Source: Shumkonia mesophila
GTDB taxonomy: Bacteria; Pseudomonadota; Alphaproteobacteria; Rhodospirillales; Shumkoniaceae
Length of the DNA stretch: 64,000 nt
Reading direction: 5' to 3'
Assembly (NCBI RefSeq): GCF_026163695.1
Contig: NZ_JAOTID010000008.1
Location: forward strand, 113,217 to 177,216
The position numbers and the translations under genes were made by a program. This document shows positions 32,701-40,721 of this stretch, piece by piece (within the stretch, counting starts at the first letter, position 1; every line of letters starts with the position of its first letter). The notes under the pieces are model-generated. The model worked only from the letters and a program-made list of their open reading frames with translations. It did no database searches and had not been told where the DNA came from.

Positions 32701-33717
32701 TCACCCCGCCGCGGCGTAGGCCTCGACCTCGGCGATACGCTTCGCCTTGGCCCCGGCATCCAGCCATGAGGCAGCAAACGAGGCCCGGGCCAGCCCGGCC
32801 AATTCGGCACGGCTCAAGTCGAAGGCCTTCTGCACCGCCCGGTAGTTGGCGTTCACGTAGCCGCCGAAATAGGCGGGATCGTCGGAATTGATCGTCACCA
32901 GGACGCCGGCCGCCATCAGTTCGCGCAGCGGGTGGCGGGAAAGGTCGGGGGTGACCCTGAGATACTGGTTGGACAGCGGGCAGACGGTGAGCGGCACCTG
33001 TGATCGGGCGAGACGTTCCACCAGGGCGGCATCGTCGATCGAGCGCACCCCATGGTCGATGCGCAGGGCGCCGAGATCGTCCAGCGCCGCCGTGACGTAA
33101 GCGGCCGGCCCTTCTTCGCCGGCGTGCGCCACCCCCTTGAAGCCGAGCGCGCGGGCGCGCTGGAAAACCTCGGCGAACTTGGCGGGCGGATTGCCGGCCT
33201 CGGCCGAATCCAGCCCGACGCCGGCAATATGCCGGCGGAACGGCAGCGCGGCATCGAGCGTCGCCATGGCGTCGGCGGCATCGAGATCACGCAGGAAGCA
33301 AAGGATGAGCCGCGAGGTCAGGCCCCGCTCGCGTTCCGCCTCGGCCAGCGCCGCTACGATGCCATCGACGACAGCCGCCATCGGCACCCCCCGTTTGGTG
33401 TGGGTCTGCGGATCGAAGAAGATCTCGGCATGGCGCACGCCGTCGGCGGCGGCGCGCGCCAGATAGGCGCGGGTCAGATCGAAGAAGTCCCGCTCGGTCA
33501 CCAGCACCTGCGCGGCCTGGTAATAGAGGTTGAGGAAGTCCTGAAGGTCTTTGAAGCGATAGGCGGCGCGCAACGCCTCGATGGAGGCGTAGGGCAGTTT
33601 CAGCCCATTTCGTTCGGCCAAGGCGAAGACCATCTCGGGCTCCAGCGTGCCCTCGATATGCAGATGAAGCTCGGCCTTCGGCAGGCCGTCGATGAAGTGC
33701 TCGATGGTGCCTGACAC
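32701..33717 (-). CDS. Adenine/adenosine deaminase family protein, adenine deaminase type
   Basis: This 338-residue metal-dependent deaminase starts at a GTG preceded by AAGGGAGAG. Zinc ligands and catalytic residues are LPKAELHLHIEGTLEPE (HxH) near 13-29, FKGVAHAGEEGP near 195 (His and Glu), RIDHGVRSI near 220 and TINSDDPAYFGGYVNANY near 275 (Asp pair). The LHIEGTLEPE and DDPAYFGGYV wording matches the subgroup shown to act on adenine (for example Pseudomonas PA0148) rather than classical adenosine deaminase. It faces hpt, giving adenine to hypoxanthine to IMP salvage. Substrate is inferred from subgroup and neighbour. Confidence 0.88.
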   Translation of the reverse strand: MSGTIEHFIDGLPKAELHLHIEGTLEPEMVFALAERNGLKLPYASIEALRAAYRFKDLQDFLNLYYQAAQVLVTERDFFDLTRAYLARAAADGVRHAEIFFDPQTHTKRGVPMAAVVDGIVAALAEAERERGLTSRLILCFLRDLDAADAMATLDAALPFRRHIAGVGLDSAEAGNPPAKFAEVFQRARALGFKGVAHAGEEGPAAYVTAALDDLGALRIDHGVRSIDDAALVERLARSQVPLTVCPLSNQYLRVTPDLSRHPLRELMAAGVLVTINSDDPAYFGGYVNANYRAVQKAFDLSRAELAGLARASFAASWLDAGAKAKRIAEVEAYAAAG

Positions 33718-33876
33718 GGTTCTCTCCCTTTTCGGCGGGAGCCGCGGTGCGGCAAAATCCGACTGCGGCTGGTCAAGCTCCTTTTCTTATGCCATTCAAG
33801 GGGCCGGGTCGAGGGCCGGGTTGCGCTGGCAGGTCTTTCGGCCCGTGTCCATGAAAGGAAGAAGGCAGGAATGACC

Positions 33877-34428
33877 ATGGCCGATATGCCCGTGCTGTTC
33901 GATGAAGCCGCCATTGCCCAACGAGTCGACGAACTGGCCGCCGACATCGCCCGGCGTCTGCCCAAGGATTTGCTGATCGTCGGCCTGCTCAAGGGCAGCT
34001 TCGTCTTCGTCGCCGACCTGGTACGGGCGCTGCATCGACGGGGCTTGGCACCGCAAGTGGAATTCATGCGACTCAGCAGCTATGGCCTGGGCACGACCAG
34101 CGGCGGTGAGGTCCATCTGCTGGGCGACGTGCCCGGCGACGTTTCCGGGCGCGCCGTCCTTCTGGTCGACGACATCGTCGATACCGGCCAGTCGCTGACC
34201 TACGCCATGGCGCTGCTCGACCAGCGGGAGGTTGGGCGGATTTCGACCTGCGCGCTGATCGACAAGCCGAGCCGGCGGCGGGTCACGGTGCGCCTCGATT
34301 TCAAGGGATTCACCATCGGCGACCTGTTCATCGCCGGCTATGGAATCGATTATGCCGAGCGCTACCGCGAGTTGCCCTTTATCGTGACGGTATCCACGCC
34401 CGCCACCGCGCCGGACAAGGAGGCATGA
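33877..34428 (+). CDS. hpt: Hypoxanthine phosphoribosyltransferase
   Basis: Hpt converts hypoxanthine (or guanine) and PRPP to IMP (or GMP) in the cytoplasm. The roughly 183-residue protein has LLKGSFVFVADLVRAL near 38, the flexible-loop SSYGLGTTSGGEVHLLGD near 68 and the PRPP-binding signature AVLLVDDIVDTGQSLTYA near 95-112. IDYAERYRELPFI is at the end. ATG 33877 is favoured because AGGCAGGA lies seven bases upstream; ATG 33871 directly abuts it. The stop overlaps an ATG of the next gene. The divergent adenine deaminase-like gene would supply its substrate. Confidence 0.95.
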   Translation: MADMPVLFDEAAIAQRVDELAADIARRLPKDLLIVGLLKGSFVFVADLVRALHRRGLAPQVEFMRLSSYGLGTTSGGEVHLLGDVPGDVSGRAVLLVDDIVDTGQSLTYAMALLDQREVGRISTCALIDKPSRRRVTVRLDFKGFTIGDLFIAGYGIDYAERYRELPFIVTVSTPATAPDKEA

Positions 34429-34430
34429 CC

Positions 34431-35318
34431 ATGGCGGCCAATCCGCTCGGCACACACGTGCAGGTGTGGGAAGGCGGCTGGACGCCCGAGGCGGTGCGCC
34501 GCGCCGCCGCCGGCGCCGCCGCCGCCGGTTACGCGTTCCTGGAATTGCCGGTGCGCGCCCCGCAAACGGTGGACGCCGACGCCATCGCCCGCATTCTCGC
34601 CGCCGCCGAACTTACCTGCACGGCGTCCTTCATCCATACGCCCGCCACCGACATCGCCGGCGACGACGCCGACGTCGCGGCCAAGGGCGAGGCCCTGATG
34701 ATCGAGGCGCTGGCCAAGGCGCGCGACCTCGGTTCGAGCCGTCTGGTCGGCGCCTGGCATTCGTCGCTGGCCAAGCACGACAGGCCGCGCGGCGCCGCCG
34801 GCCGGCAGCGGGCCATCGACATCCTGGCCCGTGTCGCCGGCCGCGCCAGGGACATGGGCCTTGTCATGTGCTGCGAGGCGCTCAACCGCTACGAGAGCAA
34901 TTTCGTCAACACCGCCGCCCAGGCCTTGGCCCTGATCGAGGCCATCGGGGCGGACAACCTCACCGTCCACCTCGACACCTTTCACATGAACATCGAGGAG
35001 GCCGACCCGGCAGCGGCCATTCGCGCCTGCGGGCGGCGCCTCGGCTACCTGCACGTGGCGGAAAACGACCGCGGCTATCTCGGCACCGGCAGCATCGATT
35101 TCGGCGCCATCTTCCGGGCCCTGGCCGATATCGGCTACGGCGGGCCGATCGCGCTCGAGGTCTTCTCTTCGGCGGTAGTCAACGCCGAGCATTCAGCGCG
35201 TCTCGCCATCTGGCGCCAGACATGGTCCGACAGCGTCGACATGGCCAGCCACGCCCACGCCTTCCTCACCAATCAGTTGGAAACGGCGGCGCGCCGGTCG
35301 CCGGGATCGGTGCCCTAA
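34431..35318 (+). CDS. Sugar phosphate isomerase/epimerase-like TIM-barrel protein
   Basis: This roughly 295-residue protein has the AP endonuclease-2/xylose isomerase-like fold. Likely metal ligands are Glu in CCEALNRYESNFVNT near 145, Asp and His in VHLDTFHMNIEE near 178-189, His in YLHVAENDRGYLGTG near 208 and Glu in IALEVFSS near 245. This set and spacing resemble D-tagatose/D-psicose 3-epimerases. ATG 34431 has AAGGAGG at seven bases; the upstream ATG 34425 overlaps the hpt stop. The cytoplasmic substrate is unknown. Its TAA overlaps the convergent DUF2934 gene by four bases. Confidence 0.85.
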   Translation: MAANPLGTHVQVWEGGWTPEAVRRAAAGAAAAGYAFLELPVRAPQTVDADAIARILAAAELTCTASFIHTPATDIAGDDADVAAKGEALMIEALAKARDLGSSRLVGAWHSSLAKHDRPRGAAGRQRAIDILARVAGRARDMGLVMCCEALNRYESNFVNTAAQALALIEAIGADNLTVHLDTFHMNIEEADPAAAIRACGRRLGYLHVAENDRGYLGTGSIDFGAIFRALADIGYGGPIALEVFSSAVVNAEHSARLAIWRQTWSDSVDMASHAHAFLTNQLETAARRSPGSVP

Positions 35319-35521
35319 TGCTTTCTGGCCTGGGTCCGCTTGGCCGGCGCCCGTTTGGCCTCCCCCCCTTTCTTCGCCGCGGCGGTGCCCGCCAACTCGG
35401 CTTCGGCGCGTAGCCAGTGATCGAAATCCTTGCCCGCCGGTTTGCCCTCGGCTTCCCAGATGTGGTACGCGCGCAGACCGATTTCGGCTTCGCTGACAGT
35501 CAGCTTAGTGCTCTTGGCCAT
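35315..35521 (-). CDS. DUF2934 family small protein
   Basis: This 68-residue protein has the DUF2934 core (EAEIGLRAYHIWEAEGKPAG followed by DFDHWLRAEAEL), a short helical motif found in many alphaproteobacterial proteins of unknown role. A Lys/Arg-rich tail (KRAPAKRTQARKH) could bind nucleic acid. The start at 35521 has AGGAG eight bases upstream; an ATG two codons earlier would be too close to it. It ends inside the convergent epimerase gene by four bases. Confidence 0.85.
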   Translation of the reverse strand: MAKSTKLTVSEAEIGLRAYHIWEAEGKPAGKDFDHWLRAEAELAGTAAAKKGGEAKRAPAKRTQARKH

Positions 35522-35702
35522 GGCCATATCTCCTAAAAAAAGCCCTGTTGGGACGAGCTCCGCCACCCCGCCGTCGGGATCGGACGCGCGAAGTGGATCG
35601 CCTTATGAGATAGTACCGCTTCCTCGCGGTTGCATCCCCGGAATCGAATGATCAGAATGAGGGGACCGGGAAAGCGGCGAACGGCGAGAAAAGGCATCGG
35701 CA

Positions 35703-36521
35703 ATGGGTGAAATCAGGGTGTGTCTGGCGGGCGCGACCGGTCAGATCGGGCGGCGGCTGGTCCCGGCCATCCTTGAGGCCGCGGACCTCAAGCTGGTCTC
35801 GGCGGTGGCGCGGCGGGCGGCGGGGAACGACCTTGGCGAGGCGCTCGGCGGTCCCTCCCTGGGCATCGCCCTCCAGGGCAGCGTTGAAGAGGCGCTGGCC
35901 CGCACCCCTGCCGACGTGCTGATCGATTACACCCATCCGACGGCGGTGCTGGCCCACGTGCGGGCGGCGCTCGCCGGCGGCGTAGCCGTCGTCGTCGGCA
36001 CGTCGGGGCTCAAGGCCGCCGACTACCCCGAAATTGCCGTCGCCGCGGCGACCGCCGGCGTCGGCGTCGCCACCGGCAACTTCTCGCTCACCGCGGCGCT
36101 GCTCCAGCACCTGGCCAAAATCGCCGCCCGCCACGTGCCCCAGTGGGAGATCGTCGAATACAACAAGGCCGTCAAGCCCGACGTGCCGAGCGGCACCGCC
36201 GGAGAACTGGCCGAAATGCTGGGTGCGATCCGCCATCCGCAAGCGGCCGTGGCCGATACCCATCCCATCGGCCCCCATGACGAGGCCCGCGGCGCCGTCA
36301 TCGCCGGAACCCGCGTGCACTCGGTACGGCTCGCCGGCTTCGCCTCGGCCTGCGAGGTCGTCTTCGGCATGCCTGGCGAACGCCTGAGCCTTCGCCAGGA
36401 CTGCGCCGAAAGCGCCGAGCCCTTCGTCTTCGGAACCCTTTTCGCAGCCCGGCGGGTGGCCACTCAACCGGGGCTGCACCGCGGACTGGATTCCCTGTTG
36501 TTCGAGCCGCAAAGGGCCTGA
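35703..36521 (+). CDS. DapB-like dihydrodipicolinate reductase paralogue with altered active site
   Basis: This 272-residue protein has the DapB fold: NAD(P)-binding [11 protein letters not shown] near 10-20, DVLIDYTHP near 71, VVVGTSGL near 97 and [10 protein letters not shown] near 125. The catalytic segment near 149-166 reads [18 protein letters not shown]. By comparison with E. coli (H159, H160, K163), the His pair is Asn154-Lys155 while the Lys (158) and PSGTA loop remain. The canonical reductase step of lysine synthesis is therefore doubtful. It may be the second DapB-like type seen in some rhizobia, which acts on an unknown substrate (recollection). An aldo/keto reductase gene follows 92 bases later. 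Confidence 0.8.
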   Translation: MGEIRVCLAGATGQIGRRLVPAILEAADLKLVSAVARRAAGNDLGEALGGPSLGIALQGSVEEALARTPADVLIDYTHPTAVLAHVRAALAGGVAVVVGTSGLKAADYPEIAVAAATAGVGVATGNFSLTAALLQHLAKIAARHVPQWEIVEYNKAVKPDVPSGTAGELAEMLGAIRHPQAAVADTHPIGPHDEARGAVIAGTRVHSVRLAGFASACEVVFGMPGERLSLRQDCAESAEPFVFGTLFAARRVATQPGLHRGLDSLLFEPQRA

Positions 36522-36613
36522 ACAACCTGCCGACCGCCGCGGCGACGATGCGGGATGGGCCGCGGACACCTATCTATGACGCCAGAGCCAGGATCTTGGT
36601 ACAGGAGGCGGAC

Positions 36614-37480
36614 ATGACAATCGGGATGCGCGCATTCGGATCCACCGGGTACCTGAGTTCGGAGGTGATCTTCGGGGGAGCGGCCTTGTGGTCGGAAAGC
36701 CAAAGCACCGCCGACCGGGTGCTCGACCTGTTGCTGGAGTACGGCATCAACCACATCGACACCGCGCCTCGCTATGGCGACGCCGAGTTGCGCATCGGGC
36801 CGTGGATGGCGCGTCACCGTAAAAACTTCTTTCTCGCCACCAAGACCGGCGAGCGCGATTACGCCGGCGCGCGCGACGATATCCATCGTTCTCTCGAGCG
36901 CCTGCAAACCGATCATGTAGACCTGTTGCAACTCCACTCCCTCACCCATCCCGACGAGTGGGAACAGGCGCTCTCGCCGGGCGGCGCGCTGGAGGCGGCG
37001 ATCGAGGCCCGCGAACAGGGGCTGACCCGCTTCATCGGCGTGACCGGCCATGGTTGGACGGTGGCGGCGATGCATCGCCGGGCGCTCGAACGCTTCGCCT
37101 TCGATTCGGTCCTGATGCCGTGGAACTGGTTCGCCGCGAACCACCCCACGTACGGCCGCGACTTCGAAGCGACGGCGGCGCTGTGCGCCGAGCGGGGCGT
37201 CGCCGTGCAGACCATCAAGTCGTGCGCGCGGGGCGCCTGGGCAGCCGGCCAGTCGCGGACCCGCACCACCTGGTACCAGCCCCTCGACCAGGAAGCCGAC
37301 ATTCGCACCGCCGTCGCCTGGGTGCTGGGCAGGCCCGACATCTTCCTGATTTCCACCGGGGATACGCATGTCCTGCCCATGATCCTCAAGGCGGCGGCGG
37401 AACGGCCGCCGGTCCCCGACGCGGCAGCCATGGAGGCCTTCGGCGCCAACGCCGGTCTGACGTCGATCTTCGGGCTTTAA
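36614..37480 (+). CDS. Aldo/keto reductase family oxidoreductase
   Basis: This 288-residue protein has the NADPH-dependent aldo/keto reductase barrel. The catalytic tetrad is visible as Asp and Tyr in [18 protein letters not shown] near 50-66, Lys in [10 protein letters not shown] near 78 and His in [12 protein letters not shown] near 108. [12 protein letters not shown] near 140 is typical of the subgroup. ATG 36614 has AGGAGG six bases upstream. It is downstream of the DapB-like gene on the same strand, so the two may work on one pathway. The substrate is unknown. Confidence 0.9.
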   Translation: MTIGMRAFGSTGYLSSEVIFGGAALWSESQSTADRVLDLLLEYGINHIDTAPRYGDAELRIGPWMARHRKNFFLATKTGERDYAGARDDIHRSLERLQTDHVDLLQLHSLTHPDEWEQALSPGGALEAAIEAREQGLTRFIGVTGHGWTVAAMHRRALERFAFDSVLMPWNWFAANHPTYGRDFEATAALCAERGVAVQTIKSCARGAWAAGQSRTRTTWYQPLDQEADIRTAVAWVLGRPDIFLISTGDTHVLPMILKAAAERPPVPDAAAMEAFGANAGLTSIFGL

Positions 37481-37501
37481 GCGGCGCCTCGCCGCCCGAG
37501 C

Positions 37502-38017
37502 CTAGATGTCGTAGGCCGGGCCGCGGCCACGGCGATAGACCAGCACGGTGCGCTTGAAGCTCATCACCGTCTCGCCCTTCTGGTTGAGGCCTTCCGTCAG
37601 CACGGTGACGATGCCTTGGTCGGGGCGGGAGCGCGACTCGCGCTTGGCCAGCACGCGGGTGGTGGCATAAAGCGTGTCGCCGGCGAACACCGGCCGGGTC
37701 AGCTTGACCTCGTCCCAGCCGAGGTTGGCCACCACGTGCTTGCTGATCGAGTTGACCGTCATTCCGGTCACCACCGCAAAGGTCAGCGTACTGTCGACCA
37801 GCGGCTTGCCCCATTCCGTCTGCGCCGAGTAGTGGGCGTCGAAATGCAGCGGCGCCGTGTTCATCGTCAGCAGCGTGAACCAGTAGTTGTCGGTTTCGGT
37901 GATGGTCCGGCCCGGCCGGTGCTCGATCTCCGTCCCCTCGACGAAGTCCTCGTAATAGAGCCCGAAATCCTCGCGAAATGCCTTGTCGCCGACCTTGCGA
38001 TAGACATTGACATCCAT
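37502..38017 (-). CDS. MaoC family dehydratase
   Basis: This 171-residue protein has a hot-dog fold hydratase domain. It includes FVEGTEIEHRPGRTITETDN near 25-44, then TMNTAPLHFDAHYSAQTEWG with the catalytic His58 and PLVDSTLTFAVVTGM. In PhaJ-type hydratases an Asp lies five residues before the His; here that position is Asn53, as in several acyl-CoA dehydratase relatives. It likely hydrates an enoyl- or mesaconyl-type CoA ester. It converges on the aldo/keto reductase 21 bases away. Function beyond family is not known. Confidence 0.88.
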   Translation of the reverse strand: MDVNVYRKVGDKAFREDFGLYYEDFVEGTEIEHRPGRTITETDNYWFTLLTMNTAPLHFDAHYSAQTEWGKPLVDSTLTFAVVTGMTVNSISKHVVANLGWDEVKLTRPVFAGDTLYATTRVLAKRESRSRPDQGIVTVLTEGLNQKGETVMSFKRTVLVYRRGRGPAYDI

Positions 38018-38251
38018 GGCAGACTCCCCTCGTCCGGTGATGGAAGGTTCGCCCTCATCATAGCTGGACGGACGGACGGTGCGCGCCGCATCCCGGCCAA
38101 GCCCGACCTGTCAAATCTGCCACTCCGTCACTCCTGCCAGTTATTGTGCCTCCGTAAAAATCACAAATGATAATCATCCGCAATATCCAATCGGGAACAC
38201 CGGGGGGCGGCGACAGATAAATCAGGGAATTGCTTGCGGGGGGGTGTTTTT
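38018..38251. promoter_or_regulatory. AT-rich intergenic region with an ATGATAATCAT palindrome
   Basis: The stretch from 38140 to 38260 is AT-rich and contains the perfect 11-bp palindrome ATGATAATCAT at 38167-38177, the core of the classical Fur box. About 13 of 19 positions match the E. coli Fur consensus. It lies 150 bases upstream of the MaoC start and 75 bases before a possible small gene. It is a candidate only. Confidence 0.35.
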
Positions 38252-38554
38252 ATGTGGCTCTACATGAGTTTAGGGATTGGCTTGCGTGAGACGCCGGGGA
38301 GCGTCGGCTTTCGTGCTTCCGTCCATCCCGTGGCTGGCGGTGCACCTTTGCAACTGGTCCACCAGTCCACCGATCGCGACGATGGAACGCGCGGAGGCAT
38401 CCGTAGTCTCGGTATCGTGGCCTCGTCCCGCCAGCGGCCACCGGCCAAACCGAGCCGCGAGGTCCCGTCACCCCAGTGGACGGGTCCGGTGATCGACCTT
38501 ACCGCGGAACCGGCGCCAGTCCAGCGCGGGCAGCTGATCGATATCCTGGTCTAG
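38252..38554 (+). CDS. Possible small protein, unknown
   Basis: A 100-codon frame starts at ATG 38252 (MWLYMSLGIGLRETPGSVGF) after GGGGGGG and ends QRGQLIDILV. The middle is Arg/Pro-rich, and the final WTGPVIDLTAEPAPV has a protein-like look. Third-position GC is clearly lower than in neighbouring genes and no homologue is recognised. It may be real and foreign in origin, or a chance frame. The remaining 145 bases up to the regulator gene show nothing definite. Confidence 0.35.
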   Translation: MWLYMSLGIGLRETPGSVGFRASVHPVAGGAPLQLVHQSTDRDDGTRGGIRSLGIVASSRQRPPAKPSREVPSPQWTGPVIDLTAEPAPVQRGQLIDILV

Positions 38555-38699
38555 CGACCCCCATTGGCCCCCTCGCCCCGCAACGATGTCCGCGAATTCG
38601 GCGGCCGGTGCCATGGTTGACAGCTTTTCCGCCATGGGCGACCCTGGACGGCGAAGTTGGCCTTGAGTCTCGCCGGGCTGGCGGGGGGTGTTGGCGGCC
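38555..38699. other. Short intergenic region before the LuxR pair
   Basis: No hairpin or clear promoter can be singled out. It must hold the promoter of the first LuxR-type gene unless that gene is cotranscribed with the possible small gene. Confidence 0.3.
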
Positions 38700-39506
38700 A
38701 TGCAGCTATCCCTTCTCTCGCAAGTCATCCAGGCTGAAAACCTGGAGGCGGCCTGGAGCGCCGTCGTCGAGTTGGCCCGAGGCGTCGGCGTCGCCGCCAT
38801 CGTCAAGACGAAATACCGGCCGATCGGACAAACGAACGCCAACGGCGGGGCCCGGTTGGAACTGGCGCGGCTTTATCTCGATCCCGAGCTGACTTCGCGG
38901 TGCGCCGACATCCCGGCGGTTTCGACGTCTTCCCCGCCGCCGGCCGTCCTTTGGCTGGTCGCGCCGGCCGCGGGCGAAGTCGTGGCCCCGCCCCGCGACC
39001 TCAACGGACTTCCGGTGACGGTGCATGATTCGGCGGACGCCAGCGACCCTTTTGTCGAACGGTTCGCCCGCGCGCTGCAGGACCATCACGGCATCCTCTT
39101 CAAGACGATCCTGACCGTGCCGGGAACCCCGACCGAGGCGGACACCGTTGCCGAATTCCTGAATTTCTTCGCCACCGAACCGCTGAGCCCGGACGTCGTC
39201 TCGCTGCTGGGTAGCGTCGCCGGCGCCTACGCCGGGCGGGCCGCCGTTCTGGCGTCCAAGGAGGAGAACGGCCGAGCCGTCAGCCTGCGCCCGCAGGAGA
39301 TCGAATGCATCCGCTGGGCCGTCGCCGGAAAATCCATCCAGGACATCGCCGACATCACCGGTCTTTCCTACCGCAGCGTCCGCTATCAAATCGATCAGGC
39401 GCGCGAACGGTATGGGTATACGAGCAACCTCCAGACGTATGTCCGCGCCTCCGTCGATTACGGGCTCGACCCGCTCATCTGCCCGCCGCCCAAAAGCCGG
39501 GCCTGA
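38700..39506 (+). CDS. LuxR-type HTH regulator (first of a tandem pair)
   Basis: This roughly 268-residue protein has an N-terminal sensor-like region without recognised motifs and a C-terminal GerE/LuxR helix-turn-helix at about 198-260: LRPQEIECIRWAVAGKSIQD, then IADITGLSYRSVRYQIDQAR. The N-terminal part has the general size of an autoinducer-binding domain, but the invariant Trp/Tyr/Asp set cannot be assigned. The start is uncertain: GTG 38688 and TTG 38691 are in frame with ATG 38700. It shares the HTH wording with the next gene, so they are paralogues. No luxI-type synthase is in the window, so it is likely an orphan (solo) regulator. Confidence 0.8.
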   Translation: MQLSLLSQVIQAENLEAAWSAVVELARGVGVAAIVKTKYRPIGQTNANGGARLELARLYLDPELTSRCADIPAVSTSSPPPAVLWLVAPAAGEVVAPPRDLNGLPVTVHDSADASDPFVERFARALQDHHGILFKTILTVPGTPTEADTVAEFLNFFATEPLSPDVVSLLGSVAGAYAGRAAVLASKEENGRAVSLRPQEIECIRWAVAGKSIQDIADITGLSYRSVRYQIDQARERYGYTSNLQTYVRASVDYGLDPLICPPPKSRA

Positions 39507-39643
39507 CGGAGCGAGCGGTCCCGCAGGGCCTTTGATCACGATTGCGGCATATCTGCCAGTAAAGGCTCGCCGTAGCGGCGCCGACGGTGTAGAATGACTA
39601 TGTTTACGATGAAGCGGTTTTCTTTGCAGGTGCGCTGTTTCCG

Positions 39644-40693
39644 GTGATTGAGTCCGCCACAAAGACACGAATCTACGACCGCTTCATGCGGACGAACGCT
39701 CCCGCCGCCCTGTTTCAGACATGGGCCGACGTCAGGATGCGACTTGGGCTCATGGCCATCGGGTCCGTCGTCGTGAGCACCGCAGACCCCCTTACATGCC
39801 AGACGGAGCCGACGGATGGCTCGTGGCTCGACATCGCGCCGCAGGCGTCGTCGGGAACGGCGGCCGCCATCAAGGACTTCGTCGAAAGCTTCACCTCGCT
39901 CTGCCCCGGCTTGGCCGGGCCGGGCGCCGACTTCCCGTGCGCGGGCGGGATGCACTCGGGAATTCCGTTCCGGATGTCGCGCCACGACAGGGCTGGAAGC
40001 GGCTGCGATGGCTGTGCGCGCATTTTTGGCGCTGATGGCGCCAACGGGATCAACGATCTCCTCGTCATTCCCCGGTTGTCGGGAAGCTCTGCCCCGGGTC
40101 GCGCCTTGATCTTCCTGTCGGGGACCGTCCTCGATGCCGACGAGGTCCGCTTCCTTCATGCCTCGGCCGGCCTCTATTTCACGCAGCAGGCCCTTTGGGA
40201 AAGCGGACGGCGCCACGAGCCAGACGTCGCGCTCAAGTCGCGCGAGATCGAGTGCATTCGTTGGGCGGTGACCGGCCGCACGCTTTCAGAAATCGCCGCC
40301 GTCATGGGGCTTTCCTATCGCACGGTACGTTTCCACCTCGATTCGGCGCGCTCTCGTTACGGCTTCTCCACCAACCAGCAACTTTTCGTGCAGGCCGCCA
40401 AAGACTATGGCCTCGATCCCAACGGTACGCCGCAAACGATCCGGCAGGAGAGCCCCGTCGTCGCGGTCCCGCAGCTCCGCCGCATGCAGCCGCTGTGGGA
40501 AGACCGGCGGGGCGCCTTCGACCGGCGGAGCGGCGACCGCCGACAGGCCGATGTCGCGCCGCTGCCGTTCGCCGACCGACGCGCCGCCAAGGACCGCCGG
40601 GCCAGTGACGAACGCCGGGCCGTCGCCGAATCATCGCAATCGTCCACCGAGGCGATATTGACCCCGGAAGAAATTCGCGCCCTTCTGAACTGA
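39644..40693 (+). CDS. LuxR-type HTH regulator with Arg-rich C-terminal tail
   Basis: This protein of up to 349 residues starts at GTG 39644, or at ATG 39686 for a shorter form. Residues 1-190 form an N-terminal domain with Cys at 51, 87, 99, 121 and 124 (CDGC). The LuxR HTH lies at about 197-258 (KSREIECIRWAVTGRTLSEI, then GLSYRTVRFHLDSARSRYGF). It is followed by an unusual tail of repeated DRR/ERR triplets at 287, 293, 298, 311, 317 and 323 and a terminal ILTPEEIRALLN. A GerE domain is normally C-terminal, so the 90-residue extension is odd. It is a paralogue of the preceding gene, 137 bases apart. Confidence 0.82.
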   Translation: MIESATKTRIYDRFMRTNAPAALFQTWADVRMRLGLMAIGSVVVSTADPLTCQTEPTDGSWLDIAPQASSGTAAAIKDFVESFTSLCPGLAGPGADFPCAGGMHSGIPFRMSRHDRAGSGCDGCARIFGADGANGINDLLVIPRLSGSSAPGRALIFLSGTVLDADEVRFLHASAGLYFTQQALWESGRRHEPDVALKSREIECIRWAVTGRTLSEIAAVMGLSYRTVRFHLDSARSRYGFSTNQQLFVQAAKDYGLDPNGTPQTIRQESPVVAVPQLRRMQPLWEDRRGAFDRRSGDRRQADVAPLPFADRRAAKDRRASDERRAVAESSQSSTEAILTPEEIRALLN

Positions 40694-40721
40694 AAAGATC
40701 GGCTTTAAGCGCGCAGATGTT

